Below are positions 1-6,732 of a stretch of DNA of 9,213 nt, in pieces. The notes beneath the pieces were generated by a model, which worked only from the letters and a program-made list of their open reading frames with translations, had not been told where the DNA came from and made no database searches. Position 1 is the first letter of the stretch. Each line of letters starts with the position of its first letter. Both the position numbers and the translations under genes were made by a program. The DNA comes from an uncultured Bacteroidaceae bacterium (GTDB taxonomy: Bacteria > Bacteroidota > Bacteroidia > Bacteroidales > Bacteroidaceae): positions 1-9,213 of the forward strand of contig CAKRRN010000051.1 in the NCBI GenBank assembly GCA_934394435.1. The letters are read 5' to 3'.

Positions 1-87
1 TATGAAAAATCCGACAACGTGAAACTGGCGGTACCATACGACCGCTACGGCGGTACCAAATCGCCGATATTATCAAAAAGCCCCTAA
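1..87 (+). CDS. 3' end of an unidentified gene (partial)
   Basis: Reading frame 1 is open from the window edge to a TAA at 85-87, giving 28 codons. The visible C-terminal residues include VPYDRYGGTKSP. The codons are GC-rich in third position, unlike the surrounding intergenic DNA, and the other two plus frames hit stops early, so this is probably the tail of a real gene. The stop codon lies inside the left arm of the terminator hairpin at 79-116, an arrangement typical of compact gene ends. I do not recognise the family; too little is visible to name a function. The gene would converge on dnaK. Confidence 0.4.
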   Translation, partial: YEKSDNVKLAVPYDRYGGTKSPILSKSP

Positions 88-118
88 CTGATTTGTTTCC
101 TCGTCAGTTGGGGGCTTT
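75..118 (-). terminator. Strong intrinsic terminator, usable in both directions
   Basis: A 13-bp stem pairs 79-91 with 104-116 (one G-T wobble at 85/110) around a 12-base loop. Read on the minus strand, the GGGGCT arm is followed by five Ts, a textbook intrinsic terminator for dnaK transcripts. On the plus strand the stem is followed only by TTTAT, so it can probably also stop the gene ending at 87. It lies about 70 bases past the dnaK stop. Confidence 0.85.
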
Positions 119-153
119 ATCTTATATCAATCTAATAACTTCTTTTTAGGAGA

Positions 154-176
154 GAGGAGCTTTGTTGAGGCTCCTC
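154..176. repeat. Small hairpin between dnaK stop and main terminator
   Basis: The 7-base arms GAGGAGC (154-160) and GCTCCTC (170-176) form a perfect stem with a 9-base loop, just after the dnaK stop. Neither side has a good run of Ts, so by itself it is a poor terminator. It may protect the 3' end of the dnaK message or assist the stronger terminator at 75-118. That role is inferred. Confidence 0.45.
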
Positions 177-186
177 ATCTTAAATA

Positions 187-2094
187 TTACTTAACCTCCT
201 CGAAGTCAGCGTCTTGGATGTTGTCGTCCTTGCTATTAGAGGTGTTTTGCTGAGACTGTTGAGAACCAGCTTGGGCATTTGCATCGGGCTGAGGACCTGC
301 TTGCTGCTGGGCTGCATACATCTTCTGGGCTGCATTGTTCAACTCTGCGATGGCTGCATCAATAGCTGCGATGTCTTGTGCCTTATGGGCTGTCTTCAGC
401 TTCTCAACTGCGGCCTCTACCTCAGACTTTACGTCGGCAGGTAGTTTGTCACCACTCTCCTTCAGCATGTTTTCTGTCTGGAAGATCATGGAGTCGGCCT
501 GATTGAGCTTGTCCACCTTCTCGCGCTCCTTCTTATCTGCATCTGCGTTGGCCTCTGCCTCTGCCTTCATACGCTCTATCTCCTCCTTAGAGAGACCAGA
601 AGAAGCCTCAATGCGGATGGTCTGCTCCTTGCCGGTTGCTTTATCCTTGGCTGAAACCTTCAAGATACCGTTGGCATCGATATCGAAGGATACTTCAATC
701 TGTGGTACGCCACGACGTGCGGGAGCAATTCCCTCAAGGTTGAACTGACCAACGCTCTTGTTTTGGCTTGCCATTGGACGCTCACCCTGCAGTACGTGGA
801 TGGTTACGGCTGTCTGGTTATCAGCGGCTGTAGAGAACACCTCGCTCTTGTGACAGGGGATGGTGGTGTTGGCATCAATCAACTTGGTCATTACACCGCC
901 CATAGTCTCAATACCCATTGACAGGGGAGTCACATCGAGCAATACGATATCGCTCTTGTCGCCCGTGAGCACAGCACCTTGAATGGCTGCACCTACTGCC
1001 ACTACCTCATCGGGGTTCACACCCTTAGAGGGTTCTTTGCCGAAGAAGTCAGCAACCAGTTTCTGTACGGCTGGGATTCGACTTGAACCACCTACCAGAA
1101 TCACTTCATCAATGTCGTTGTTAGACAGACCTGCATCGCGCATTGCGTTCTGACAAGGTACCTTACAAGCTTGGATGAGACCGTCTGCCAACTGCTCGAA
1201 CTTGGCACGTGTCAATGTCTTTACCAAGTGTTTGGGTACACCGCCTACGGCAGTAATGTAAGGCAGGTTAATTTCTGTGGTTGTGCTGCTTGAGAGCTCA
1301 ATCTTTGCTTTCTCGGCAGCTTCTTTCAAACGCTGGAGTGCCATAGGATCCTGCTTCAGGTCAATGCCTTCCTCAGCCTTGAACTCATTTGCCAACCAGT
1401 CAATGATAACCTGGTCAAAGTCATCACCACCCAGATGTGTGTCACCATTAGTGGACAGCACCTCGAACACACCACTACCAAACTCCAGTATGGAGATATC
1501 GAATGTACCACCGCCAAGGTCGAACACGGCAATCTTCATATCCTTGTGTGCCTTGTCCACACCATAAGCCAAAGCTGCTGCTGTGGGCTCGTTCACAATA
1601 CGCTTTACATCCAGTCCGGCAATCTGACCAGCTTCCTTGGTGGCCTGACGCTGAGAGTCTGAGAAGTAGGCTGGCACGGTAATCACGGCTTCTGTCACCT
1701 CTTGACCCAGATAGTCCTCTGCGGTCTTCTTCATCTTCTGCAGAATCATTGCGCTGATTTCCTGAGGTGTATACTGACGTCCGTCAATATCTACACGAGG
1801 TGTGTTGTTATCGCCACGTACTACAGAATATGGTACACGGGCAATTTCTTTCTGCACCTGATCATAGGTTTCACCCATGAAACGCTTGATAGAGAAGATG
1901 GTCTTCTTTGGATTAGTGATGGCCTGACGTTTTGCGGGATCACCCACTTTACGCTCACCGCCATCAACGAATGCTACTACAGAGGGAGTTGTGCGCTTAC
2001 CCTCGCTGTTGGCTATCACAACGGGCTCGTTGCCCTCAAAAACTGATACGCATGAGTTTGTCGTACCAAGGTCTATACCAATAATCTTTCCCAT
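187..2094 (-). CDS. dnaK: Molecular chaperone DnaK (Hsp70)
   Basis: This 635-residue protein is a complete cytosolic Hsp70, which folds and remodels client proteins through ATP-driven binding cycles with DnaJ and GrpE. The nucleotide-binding domain covers about residues 1-382, with phosphate loop 1 at 7-13 (IDLGTTN), phosphate loop 2 at 191-199 (FDLGGGTFD) and the adenosine motif near 332-341 (ILVGGSSRIP). The allosteric linker IVLLDVTPL is at 383-391. The beta-sandwich and helical lid follow, then a Q/N/A-rich disordered tail ending in the conserved EEVK. Length is normal for the family. The ATG at 2094 puts the IGIDLGTT motif at the usual place. No grpE or dnaJ is adjacent. It appears to be a single-gene unit with its own upstream region (2095-2300) and a strong terminator downstream. 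The start has no clear Shine-Dalgarno; the leader before it is A-rich. Confidence 0.99.
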   Translation of the reverse strand: MGKIIGIDLGTTNSCVSVFEGNEPVVIANSEGKRTTPSVVAFVDGGERKVGDPAKRQAITNPKKTIFSIKRFMGETYDQVQKEIARVPYSVVRGDNNTPRVDIDGRQYTPQEISAMILQKMKKTAEDYLGQEVTEAVITVPAYFSDSQRQATKEAGQIAGLDVKRIVNEPTAAALAYGVDKAHKDMKIAVFDLGGGTFDISILEFGSGVFEVLSTNGDTHLGGDDFDQVIIDWLANEFKAEEGIDLKQDPMALQRLKEAAEKAKIELSSSTTTEINLPYITAVGGVPKHLVKTLTRAKFEQLADGLIQACKVPCQNAMRDAGLSNNDIDEVILVGGSSRIPAVQKLVADFFGKEPSKGVNPDEVVAVGAAIQGAVLTGDKSDIVLLDVTPLSMGIETMGGVMTKLIDANTTIPCHKSEVFSTAADNQTAVTIHVLQGERPMASQNKSVGQFNLEGIAPARRGVPQIEVSFDIDANGILKVSAKDKATGKEQTIRIEASSGLSKEEIERMKAEAEANADADKKEREKVDKLNQADSMIFQTENMLKESGDKLPADVKSEVEAAVEKLKTAHKAQDIAAIDAAIAELNNAAQKMYAAQQQAGPQPDANAQAGSQQSQQNTSNSKDDNIQDADFEEVK

Positions 2095-2148
2095 AGTTGT
2101 ATATCTTTTATTTTTTTTATTCTATAATTTTGTTCTTGTGCCTCTTTG

Positions 2149-2180
2149 CACACCTAAATTGTCACAAACGATGTGCCAAA
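2149..2180 (-). promoter_or_regulatory. Candidate Bacteroidetes-type promoter of dnaK
   Basis: On the minus strand TTTG (2180-2177) is followed after exactly 20 bases by TAGGTGTG (2156-2149). The Bacteroidetes primary-sigma consensus is TTTG, 19-21 bases, TAnnTTTG; only one defined base of the -7 element differs. Transcription would begin near 2143-2145, giving a leader of about 50 bases. A short inverted repeat, TGTGC/GCACA (2137-2152), overlaps the predicted start. Confidence 0.5.
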
Positions 2181-2210
2181 GTATGTTGCCTGTATGGGAA
2201 AGTCTTTCAT

Positions 2211-2273
2211 GCTGTCAGAGGCAGACTGGAATTTGTCGGCTATTCTGCCATCCTGTCAGAAAATTCTGCCATC
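2211..2273. promoter_or_regulatory. Phased TGYCA repeat cluster upstream of dnaK (possible operator)
   Basis: On the plus strand, TGTCAG (2213), TGTCGG (2234), TGCCA (2246), TGTCAG (2254) and TGCCA (2267) recur within about 60 bases. An 11-base direct repeat, ATTCTGCCATC, occurs at 2242-2252 and 2263-2273, offset by 21 bases (two helical turns). Positions 2254-2271 form an imperfect 18-base palindrome, TGTCAGAAA/ATTCTGCCA, with 7 of 9 paired positions. The cluster sits 30-95 bases upstream of the dnaK -33 element. A heat-shock regulator site is my inference; it does not match CIRCE. Confidence 0.4.
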
Positions 2274-2299
2274 TGGTGATAGATGCTAAAATACGAACC

Positions 2300-2341
2300 A
2301 GGGCTGGTCTGCACTTATATATATAATGTGCATCCAGCCCT
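2300..2341 (-). terminator. Long hairpin downstream of recA, possible terminator
   Basis: AGGGCTGG (2300-2307) pairs with CCAGCCCT (2334-2341). After a small internal loop, TGCAC (2310-2314) pairs with GTGCA (2328-2332), and the top is a self-complementary TATATA tract. It lies about 60 bases past the recA stop. The minus-strand side is followed by GGTTCGTATTTTAG rather than a continuous T run, so termination may be partial. It separates the recA unit from the dnaK regulatory region. Confidence 0.5.
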
Positions 2342-2401
2342 AAGTGTAATTGGTGTGCGCGAAAAAGTGAATTTTTCTTTCAATCTCACGCCACCGTAAT
2401 C

Positions 2402-3439
2402 CTATTGCATCCCTTCCTCTATGATTTCCTCCGCATCGGGAGTTCCATTCATAACTTGGGTTATCTTGTTGGCTAACTCCTCTGCCAGTTCGGGGTTGTC
2501 CTTCAGAAGAGATTTCACTCCTTCGCGTCCTTGACCAAGTTTGCTGCCTCCGTAGCTGTACCAAGACCCGCTCTTCTCTATGACGCCAAACTTTACTCCC
2601 AAGTCCACAATCTCGCCTATTCGGCTGATACCTTCTCCAAAGGTGATTTCAAACTCTGCTTTGCGGAATGGGGGAGCGACTTTGTTTTTCACCACTTTCA
2701 CGCGCACCTCATTGCCCAGGATGTTGTCTCCGTCCTTGATGGGTGAGCCCTTGCGGATGTCCAAGCGTACGCTTGCATAGAACTTCAGGGCATTACCGCC
2801 TGTGGTAGTCTCAGGATTACCAAACATGATGCCAATCTTTTCGCGCAGTTGGTTGATGAAGATGCAGGTGGTGTTGGTCTTGCTTATGGTGGCTGTGAGT
2901 TTTCTCAGAGCTTGGCTCATGAGTCGTGCCTGCAGTCCTACTTTGTTGTCGCCCATGTCTCCTTCTATTTCGGCCTTTGGGGTGAGTGCTGCCACGGAGT
3001 CAACTACCACGATGTCTATGGCTGCGCTTCGTATCAGTTGGTCGGCTATCTCTAGAGCCTGTTCGCCGTTGTCTGGCTGCGAGATGAAGAGGTTGTCAAC
3101 ATCCACGCCCAGTTTGGCTGCATAGAAGCGGTCGAAGGCGTGCTCCGCATCAATGAATGCGGCTATTCCACCAGCCTTCTGTGCTTCAGCGATGGCATGT
3201 ATGGCTAGTGTGGTCTTACCTGATGATTCAGGACCGTATATCTCGATGATACGCCCTTTGGGATAACCTCCCACGCCTAATGCGTAGTCTAACGAGATAC
3301 TTCCCGTGTGTATTACCTCCACGTTTTCTATTTGCTCGTCGCCCAGCTTCATCACCGAACCTTTTCCGAAGTCCTTTTCTATTTTGCTTATGGCGGCCTG
3401 AAGGGCTTTCAGTTTTGCCGCATTATCTGCTGATGCCAT
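2402..3439 (-). CDS. recA: Recombinase RecA
   Basis: This is a full-length 345-residue RecA, the ATP-dependent strand-exchange protein of homologous recombination. It forms filaments on single-stranded DNA and in many bacteria triggers the SOS response. The Walker A loop GPESSGKTT is at 69-77, the catalytic-glutamate region AEHAFDRFYA at 98-107, Walker B VVVDS at 144-148, and L1 around 156-164 (AEIEGDMGD). The L2 region contains FINQLREKIG and GGNALKFYAS. The C-terminal tail is acidic (DAEEIIEEG), as expected for a regulatory tail. The ATG at 3439 fits the family N-terminus, with LKALQAAISKIEKDFGKGSVM just downstream. The preceding gene ends 51 bases upstream with no terminator visible between, so co-transcription is likely. 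No LexA-like box or TTTG/TAnnTTTG promoter is evident in the gap, but an AT-rich motif shared with the thioredoxin leader is present. Confidence 0.99.
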   Translation of the reverse strand: MASADNAAKLKALQAAISKIEKDFGKGSVMKLGDEQIENVEVIHTGSISLDYALGVGGYPKGRIIEIYGPESSGKTTLAIHAIAEAQKAGGIAAFIDAEHAFDRFYAAKLGVDVDNLFISQPDNGEQALEIADQLIRSAAIDIVVVDSVAALTPKAEIEGDMGDNKVGLQARLMSQALRKLTATISKTNTTCIFINQLREKIGIMFGNPETTTGGNALKFYASVRLDIRKGSPIKDGDNILGNEVRVKVVKNKVAPPFRKAEFEITFGEGISRIGEIVDLGVKFGVIEKSGSWYSYGGSKLGQGREGVKSLLKDNPELAEELANKITQVMNGTPDAEEIIEEGMQ

Positions 3440-3454
3440 TTCTTATATTGCTAA

Positions 3455-3476
3455 ATTATATATAAATAATGTGTAT
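3455..3476 (-). promoter_or_regulatory. AT-rich ACACATTAT..TATATA motif in the recA leader
   Basis: Read on the minus strand, ACACATTATTTATATATA starts 16 bases or so before the recA ATG. A very similar element, ACACATAATATATATATA, lies about 20 bases before the thioredoxin ATG (9005-9024), and a third, GCACATTATATATATA, lies in the hairpin after recA (2316-2331). The similarity covers about 16 positions. It could be a core-promoter or translation-enhancing AT leader; the function is unknown. Confidence 0.3.
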
Positions 3477-3490
3477 GACTTGACTCGTTT

Positions 3491-4723
3491 TTAGAGTTCC
3501 AAGTCGCCATCGTGGATTTCGTGCCAGGGCAGACCTTGCTTGTTCAGTTGCTCCATAAATGGGTCTGGGTCAAACTCCTCTACGTTGTGTACGCCTGGTT
3601 TTTTCCAGATGCCCTTCATAAACATCATGGCTCCTATCATGGCAGGTACACCTGTGGTGTAGCTTACGCCCTGCATGCCTGTCTCCTCATAGGCAGCCTG
3701 GTGCGAGCAGTTGTTGTACACATAGTAGGTATGCTCCTTGCCGTCTTTGAGTCCACGTATGCGGCATCCGATGCTGGTCTCTCCGTCGTAGTTTTCGCCA
3801 AGGTCTTGAGGGTTGGGCAATACGGCTTTGAGGAATTGCAGGGGCACTATCTTCACCACTTCTTCGCCTGTGCCGTCTGCTTTCGGAGCCTTATATTCCA
3901 CCTCGTCGATACGTGCCATGCCAATGTTTTGTATTACATCCAAATAGGTGAGATACTGCTGTCCGAAGGTCATCCAGAATCGTGCACGCTTGATGGTGGG
4001 GTAATTGATGACCAGCGATTCTATCTCCTCGTGGTGTAGCAGGTAACTCTCCTTGGGACCGATGCCAGGGTAGGTGAGAGGCTTATGGATTTCCATTGGT
4101 TCCGTCTCGATGTATTTCCCATTTTCCCAGTAGAGTCCCTTTTGGGTGATTTCGCGAATGTTGATTTCTGGGTTGAAGTTGGTGGCAAAAGCCTTATGAT
4201 GGTTGCCTGCGTTGCAGTCCACGATGTCAAGGTATTGGATCTCGTCGAAGTGGTGCTTGGCTGCGTATGCCGTGAAGATGCTTGTCACTCCCGGGTCAAA
4301 TCCGCAACCCAGTATGGCGGTCAGTCCAGCCTGTTCGAAACGCTCGCGATAAGCCCATTGCCAGCTGTACTCAAAGTGCGCCTCGTCCTTTGGCTCATAG
4401 TTGGCAGTGTCCATATAGTTGCATCCAGTCTTTAGACATGCCTCCATGATGGTGAGGTCTTGATAGGGCAGAGCCAGGTTCAGCACCAGTTCGGGCTTGT
4501 AGTCGGATAAGAGCTCGACCAGTTGGTTTACGCTGTCGGCATCCACCTGTGCTGTGCGCACCTTTGTTCCATATTTCTTGTTCAACACTTCTGCCAAAGC
4601 CTTGCACTTCTTTTCCGTACGGCTGGCAATCATCACCTCTGTAAACACATCGGGATTCTGACAGACTTTATGTGCGGCTACTGTAGCCACCCCTCCTGCA
4701 CCGATAATAAGTATTCGTCCCAT
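3491..4723 (-). CDS. Saccharopine dehydrogenase-family enzyme, probable carboxy(nor)spermidine dehydrogenase
   Basis: This 410-residue cytosolic oxidoreductase has an N-terminal Rossmann fold: MGRILIIGAGGVA, with the nucleotide loop GAGGVA at 8-13, and a basic ASRTEKK segment at 33-39 that suits NADP(H). The CGFDPGVTS motif at 140-148 and the AGNHHKAFATNFNPEINIRE region near 172-191 resemble carboxyspermidine/carboxynorspermidine dehydrogenases more than true lysine-forming enzymes. In gut Bacteroidetes this family condenses aspartate semialdehyde with putrescine or diaminopropane and reduces the product, the first step of the alternative spermidine pathway; the decarboxylase NspC completes it. 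NspC is not in the window. The gene sits 49 bases after the uncharacterised gene and 51 before recA. The start at 4723 places the glycine loop immediately at the N-terminus, and a purine-rich AGAAGAAGAT precedes it. A saccharopine-reducing role cannot be excluded. Confidence 0.8.
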   Translation of the reverse strand: MGRILIIGAGGVATVAAHKVCQNPDVFTEVMIASRTEKKCKALAEVLNKKYGTKVRTAQVDADSVNQLVELLSDYKPELVLNLALPYQDLTIMEACLKTGCNYMDTANYEPKDEAHFEYSWQWAYRERFEQAGLTAILGCGFDPGVTSIFTAYAAKHHFDEIQYLDIVDCNAGNHHKAFATNFNPEINIREITQKGLYWENGKYIETEPMEIHKPLTYPGIGPKESYLLHHEEIESLVINYPTIKRARFWMTFGQQYLTYLDVIQNIGMARIDEVEYKAPKADGTGEEVVKIVPLQFLKAVLPNPQDLGENYDGETSIGCRIRGLKDGKEHTYYVYNNCSHQAAYEETGMQGVSYTTGVPAMIGAMMFMKGIWKKPGVHNVEEFDPDPFMEQLNKQGLPWHEIHDGDLEL

Positions 4724-4772
4724 ATCTTCTTCTTGTTTTGATTCTTATACTCTTATTTTTTCCTTTTCCCCC

Positions 4773-5345
4773 TTATCCCCTTTGCAAGTCCTGCTGACTT
4801 AGTCCCATGGCGTGTACCATGCTGAATCCCAGTACCACATGTCCGGGTGTACCCATCTTTTGCTCCATGTCCATGATGGTGAATGGATGTCCGGGTGCTT
4901 CTGTTGCAGCCTGTTGCAGGTCCTGTATATATTCTCCGGCATTTGCAATCAGAGTGATTGCTCCTTGTCCTTTATCATGCAGAATGAAAAGTGCCGCCTG
5001 TATGGGCAGTGGTGCTCCTTCTACGATGTCTTCCTTTGCAACACAGTTTACGGTAAAGTCAGCCAAACCCGGGATGTCGAAACCCTGCTTGTCAAGCTCA
5101 GCCTTCAAGTCCGAGGGGATGAAATTATCCATTCTCTCTTTCTCTGGCTTGTGGAAGATGCATACTTCTATCTCGTTTTCTCCCTGTTGGAGTCCGCAGT
5201 CCAAAGCGCAACAGGTAAGCCAGTCGGCAAGGTCAAGCAAGGGCATTTCGCGCCCAAGTACTTTTGCGTAATGTGCTCTCAACCGTACTGCTACACTTTC
5301 TGCATACTCAGCGTCCACCAGTATGTAGTGTCTTTTCTTTTTCAT
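4773..5345 (-). CDS. Uncharacterised conserved protein upstream of the polyamine enzyme and recA (possibly DUF6621-type)
   Basis: I read 190 residues from the ATG at 5345 (MKKKRHYILVDAEY). An ATG at 5360 would add MFAYD, and the frame stays open to an ATG at 5450, but that stretch is not protein-like. There is no signal peptide or membrane helix, so it is probably cytosolic. It resembles short Bacteroidales hypothetical proteins that I recall as DUF6621; that name is uncertain. Visible features are a beta strand ending in an aspartate (ILVDAEY, 8-14), a LADWLTCCALD helix with a GENEIEVCIF strand (about 39-64), and an ITLIANAGEYIQDL segment at 130-143. This strand order faintly recalls NYN/PIN-like nucleases, though the usual later aspartates are absent. 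It is the first gene of the putative unit with the polyamine enzyme and recA. No function is assigned. Confidence 0.8.
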   Translation of the reverse strand: MKKKRHYILVDAEYAESVAVRLRAHYAKVLGREMPLLDLADWLTCCALDCGLQQGENEIEVCIFHKPEKERMDNFIPSDLKAELDKQGFDIPGLADFTVNCVAKEDIVEGAPLPIQAALFILHDKGQGAITLIANAGEYIQDLQQAATEAPGHPFTIMDMEQKMGTPGHVVLGFSMVHAMGLSQQDLQRG

Positions 5346-5676
5346 ATCGTATGCAAACATACGAATAATTTTTGGGATAGGGGGGACGTGCAAGATGATT
5401 TTTTCCAAGCCAATGTTTCTTCGATTGTGTAACCCTGATGATGAACGCATCCCGAACGCATGATTAACTATAAGTACATAGTGAAAGAACCATACTTTAA
5501 GATGAAAAAATGTTTGATTATAATTGTTTGCTACGTAAAAAAAGTGATAACTTTACAGATGCTGAACGTAGTGGAACTTGGCTGCAATTTTGGGTATAGA
5601 AGAGATTTGTTGGCTTTTTCTCTATTGCGATCATCGTAAAACTTGTACAAATGTCAAACTAAAAAACAAAAAGAAT
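5346..5676. other. AT-rich divergent intergenic region
   Basis: This 331-base stretch separates the minus-strand recA cluster from the plus-strand YbjQ-like gene. Besides the palindrome at 5348-5363 it holds a direct repeat GAACGCAT (5443-5450 and 5454-5461). A weak plus-strand promoter candidate is TTTG (5527-5530), 17 bases, TAACTTTA (5548-5555), with shorter spacing than usual and one mismatch. A 45-codon plus ORF (5502-5639, beginning MKKCLIIIVCY) is present but has no supporting evidence. I see no tRNA, convincing RNA gene or terminator. Confidence 0.5.
5348..5363 (-). promoter_or_regulatory. Palindrome CGTATG-TTTG-CATACG containing a -7-like TATGTTTG
   Basis: A perfect 6-bp inverted repeat with a 4-base TTTG loop sits directly before the ATG at 5345. 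On the minus strand it contains TATGTTTG (5361-5354), an exact match to the Bacteroidetes -7 element TAnnTTTG. No TTTG is found 19-21 bases further up. If it is a promoter, the transcript would begin almost at the start codon, nearly leaderless. It could instead be a regulator site, or coding DNA if translation starts at 5360. Confidence 0.35.
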
Positions 5677-6729
5677 ATGAATAATGACGTATTGCTGCTT
5701 ACAACCCCAACTGCAGAGGGATTACCCGTGGAGAACTACTATGGTATAGTAACTGCAAACCAGGTTGCTGGTACAGGCTTCCTCACAGATTTGACAGCAT
5801 CGTTCTCAGATCTGTTTGGAGGACACTCTGGTGCCTATCGGGAATCCATGAACAAGCTATACACGGATGTGACAGAACGCCTGAAGGCGAAAGCCGCAGA
5901 AATGGGTGCCAATGCTGTTCTTGGCACGAGGATTGACTATGACAGCATATCAGCCAAGAGTATGTCTATGTTCATGGTGTCGATTCAAGGTACAGCTGTA
6001 AGGCTTTCCATCCCAGCTAATGAAACACAAACACCAAGCAAGGATGAGGAGGTAACATGGGAATTTCTTACGGCTGAGTGCGTCAAGAAGAGAATACTAC
6101 GTAAGTTAGAACAAGAAGAATGGCTGACAGAGGAAGAATGGAATTACATTCTGCGAAATCCACATCAAGAGTTGAACGAGCCCTTGTACCAATATTACGT
6201 GCGGTGCCGTGATCTTTTAGATGGGAATGCGTATGGTCCGACTTATGCGCAAGATTGCACAAAAAAGTATCCATCTTATCTAAAATCCTTGGATTACGAT
6301 GAGGCTGTAGAATATGCATACAAGGACGCTAAGAATTTTCGTGATGTATTGGAAAAGAATCGGTTGTTTAATGCAAAACGGATTTTGAAAATTTTAGACG
6401 CAGGTGATCTTGATACTGCCGTTTCGCTACTTGATGTGCCTAAATACGCATACGGCGAAAACGACTTGACTGACATGAGAGACTTGCTTGCAAGGCTTAG
6501 GACACTTCCCGAAATAGGTAGGAGAGTAGAGACACAAGGTGGCTTATTCTCTTCTGCAGGAACGAAATACGAGTGCTCTTGTGGGCATAAAAATGACATC
6601 TCTGTGGAGTATTGTGAAAAGTGCGGAAGGAATATTCATGGTCTGACAGAAGAACAAGAGTCAAAGATTGACAGTTTTGAGGAACTGGTTGAGACTCTTT
6701 CGTGCCTCTTAAAGTCAGTATCACGTTGA
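5677..6729 (+). CDS. YbjQ/UPF0145-domain protein with C-terminal zinc ribbon
   Basis: I start at the ATG at 5677 (MNNDVLLLTTPTAEG), preceded by A-rich AACAAAAAGAAT. An upstream TTG at 5578 extends the frame, but with residues foreign to the family. The protein has 350 residues. Residues 1-112 are a YbjQ/UPF0145 (DUF74) domain: TTPTAEG, YYGIVTANQV, a helix of RLKAKAAEMGANAVLGTRIDYD type, and MFMVSIQGTAVRL. Family members are small pentamer-forming proteins, loosely annotated as heavy-metal binding but of unproven role. About 125-285 is charged and helical, with no family I recognise. A zinc ribbon follows, with C300, C302, C313 and C316 (CSCGH...CEKCG). No signal peptide or membrane segment is seen. 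It is the only complete plus-strand gene in the window and seems monocistronic. Its codons look more AT-rich than those of its neighbours, which hints at separate origin but was not measured. Confidence 0.85.
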   Translation: MNNDVLLLTTPTAEGLPVENYYGIVTANQVAGTGFLTDLTASFSDLFGGHSGAYRESMNKLYTDVTERLKAKAAEMGANAVLGTRIDYDSISAKSMSMFMVSIQGTAVRLSIPANETQTPSKDEEVTWEFLTAECVKKRILRKLEQEEWLTEEEWNYILRNPHQELNEPLYQYYVRCRDLLDGNAYGPTYAQDCTKKYPSYLKSLDYDEAVEYAYKDAKNFRDVLEKNRLFNAKRILKILDAGDLDTAVSLLDVPKYAYGENDLTDMRDLLARLRTLPEIGRRVETQGGLFSSAGTKYECSCGHKNDISVEYCEKCGRNIHGLTEEQESKIDSFEELVETLSCLLKSVSR

Positions 6730-6732
6730 TGT

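Noticed and set aside
27..58. Direct repeat GGCGGTACCA at 27-36 and 49-58
   Set aside because: It lies in probable coding sequence, read in two different frames, with only two copies; chance is sufficient.
2095..2300. CIRCE/HrcA operator before dnaK
   Set aside because: No TTAGCACTC-N9-GAGTGCTAA-like sequence is present; the repeats seen have a different core (TGYCA).
3512..4039. 175-codon plus-strand ORF opposite the dehydrogenase
   Set aside because: It is a shadow of a clearly coding minus-strand gene, with low-complexity hydrophobic translation and no recognisable domain.
4812..5432. 206-codon plus-strand ORF opposite the uncharacterised recA-cluster gene
   Set aside because: It lies antisense to a frame with family-like residues, its translation is Cys/Ser/Phe-rich without motifs, and no promoter or start context supports it.
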